Assembly: GCA_041650035.1 (NCBI GenBank)
Contig: JBAZLY010000001.1
Location: 37,995-101,994, forward strand
DNA length: 64,000 bases
From: JAQUQI01 sp041650035
GTDB lineage: Bacteria; Omnitrophota; Gorgyraeia; JABMRG01
Direction: 5' to 3'
Below the pieces are notes generated by a model. It worked only from the letters and a program-made list of their open reading frames with translations. It ran no database searches and had not been told where the DNA came from. A program made the translations under genes and the position numbers. The first letter of the stretch is position 1. Each line of letters starts with the position of its first letter. Below are positions 63,924 to 64,000 of the stretch, piece after piece.

Positions 63924-64000
63924 TCACGACGGACCAAAATTTGAATTTACCCTTGTAATAGACTTCTTATTATCAGGGGCCTTAGCGCGCTGTTTACCCG
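63924..64000 (-). CDS. C-terminal end of an unidentified gene (partial)
   Basis: A minus-strand frame is open from the window edge to a TGA at 63924-63926 and encodes about 25 residues rich in K, R and S. It ends 54 bases before radA. The fragment is too short to identify. Confidence 0.25.
   Translation of the reverse strand, partial: GKQRAKAPDNKKSITRVNSNFGPS

Overview
The window looks like a chromosomal, housekeeping-rich stretch from an anaerobic Gram-negative (diderm) bacterium of an uncultivated lineage. It carries meso-diaminopimelate-type peptidoglycan genes, a PilT motor ATPase, a bactofilin, a membrane pyrophosphatase with potassium-dependent signature residues, and the folate-dependent methyl branch of the Wood-Ljungdahl pathway. 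This mix would suit Omnitrophota or a related PVC lineage, but no rRNA or other decisive marker is present, so that placement is inference. Apart from a two-component pair at the left edge and one radical SAM gene, every gene lies on the minus strand. I see no insertion sequence, prophage, integrase, CRISPR array or toxin-antitoxin pair.

Layout, left to right: 0-2.1 kb, a receiver-only response regulator and a 7TM histidine kinase (+). 2.1-8.1 kb, a membrane protein, then fabD, fabH, plsX, rpmF, yggU, yggT, proC and yggS (transcribed right to left). 8.2-24.9 kb, a nearly complete division and cell wall (dcw) cluster: mraZ, a 53-codon small ORF, rsmH, ftsL, ftsI, murE, murF, mraY, murD, ftsW, murG, murC, murB, ddl, ftsQ, ftsA. 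The usual ftsZ is missing after ftsA. Upstream of mraZ is a strong sigma70-type promoter followed directly by three AAAGTGG boxes at 10-bp period, a probable MraZ operator. 25.3-29.8 kb, a small nuclease, a purine permease remnant with a large internal deletion, an M48 protease, pilT, an unusually long RNase P RNA, a type I RNase H and a zinc-ribbon coiled-coil protein. 30-31.3 kb, a radical SAM activase-like gene (+) and two tRNAs (-).

31.6-38 kb holds an alpha/beta hydrolase, mnmA, hppA, apbE and a BioD-like/DRTGG protein. 38.1-47.1 kb is the one-carbon block: fhs, fchA, folD, metV, metF and a methyl-THF:corrinoid methyltransferase-like gene, interleaved with an HD-GYP phosphodiesterase, panB and panE. 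Together these would take formate to methyl-THF and on to a corrinoid protein; CODH/ACS is not in the window. FolD carries Gln where the family has its cyclohydrolase lysine, and a separate cyclohydrolase gene (fchA) sits next to it. 47-59 kb is an information-processing and envelope run: rnhB, rplS, trmD, rpsP, murA, prmC, prfA, rpmE, rho, coaE, glgA, polA. The CoaE P-loop has lost its lysine.

59-62.4 kb is the least explained region and my best candidate for an undescribed system: a bactofilin fused to an excisionase-type helix-turn-helix, a second such HTH joined to a transmembrane helix, a secreted TPR/double-PDZ protein, a HAMP-like membrane protein and a secreted repeat protein, all in one orientation. 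radA closes the window. Several genes without a Shine-Dalgarno sequence (yggS, the zinc-ribbon gene, the radical SAM gene) have promoter-like elements placed so that the transcript would start at or within a few bases of the start codon, so leaderless translation is plausible here.
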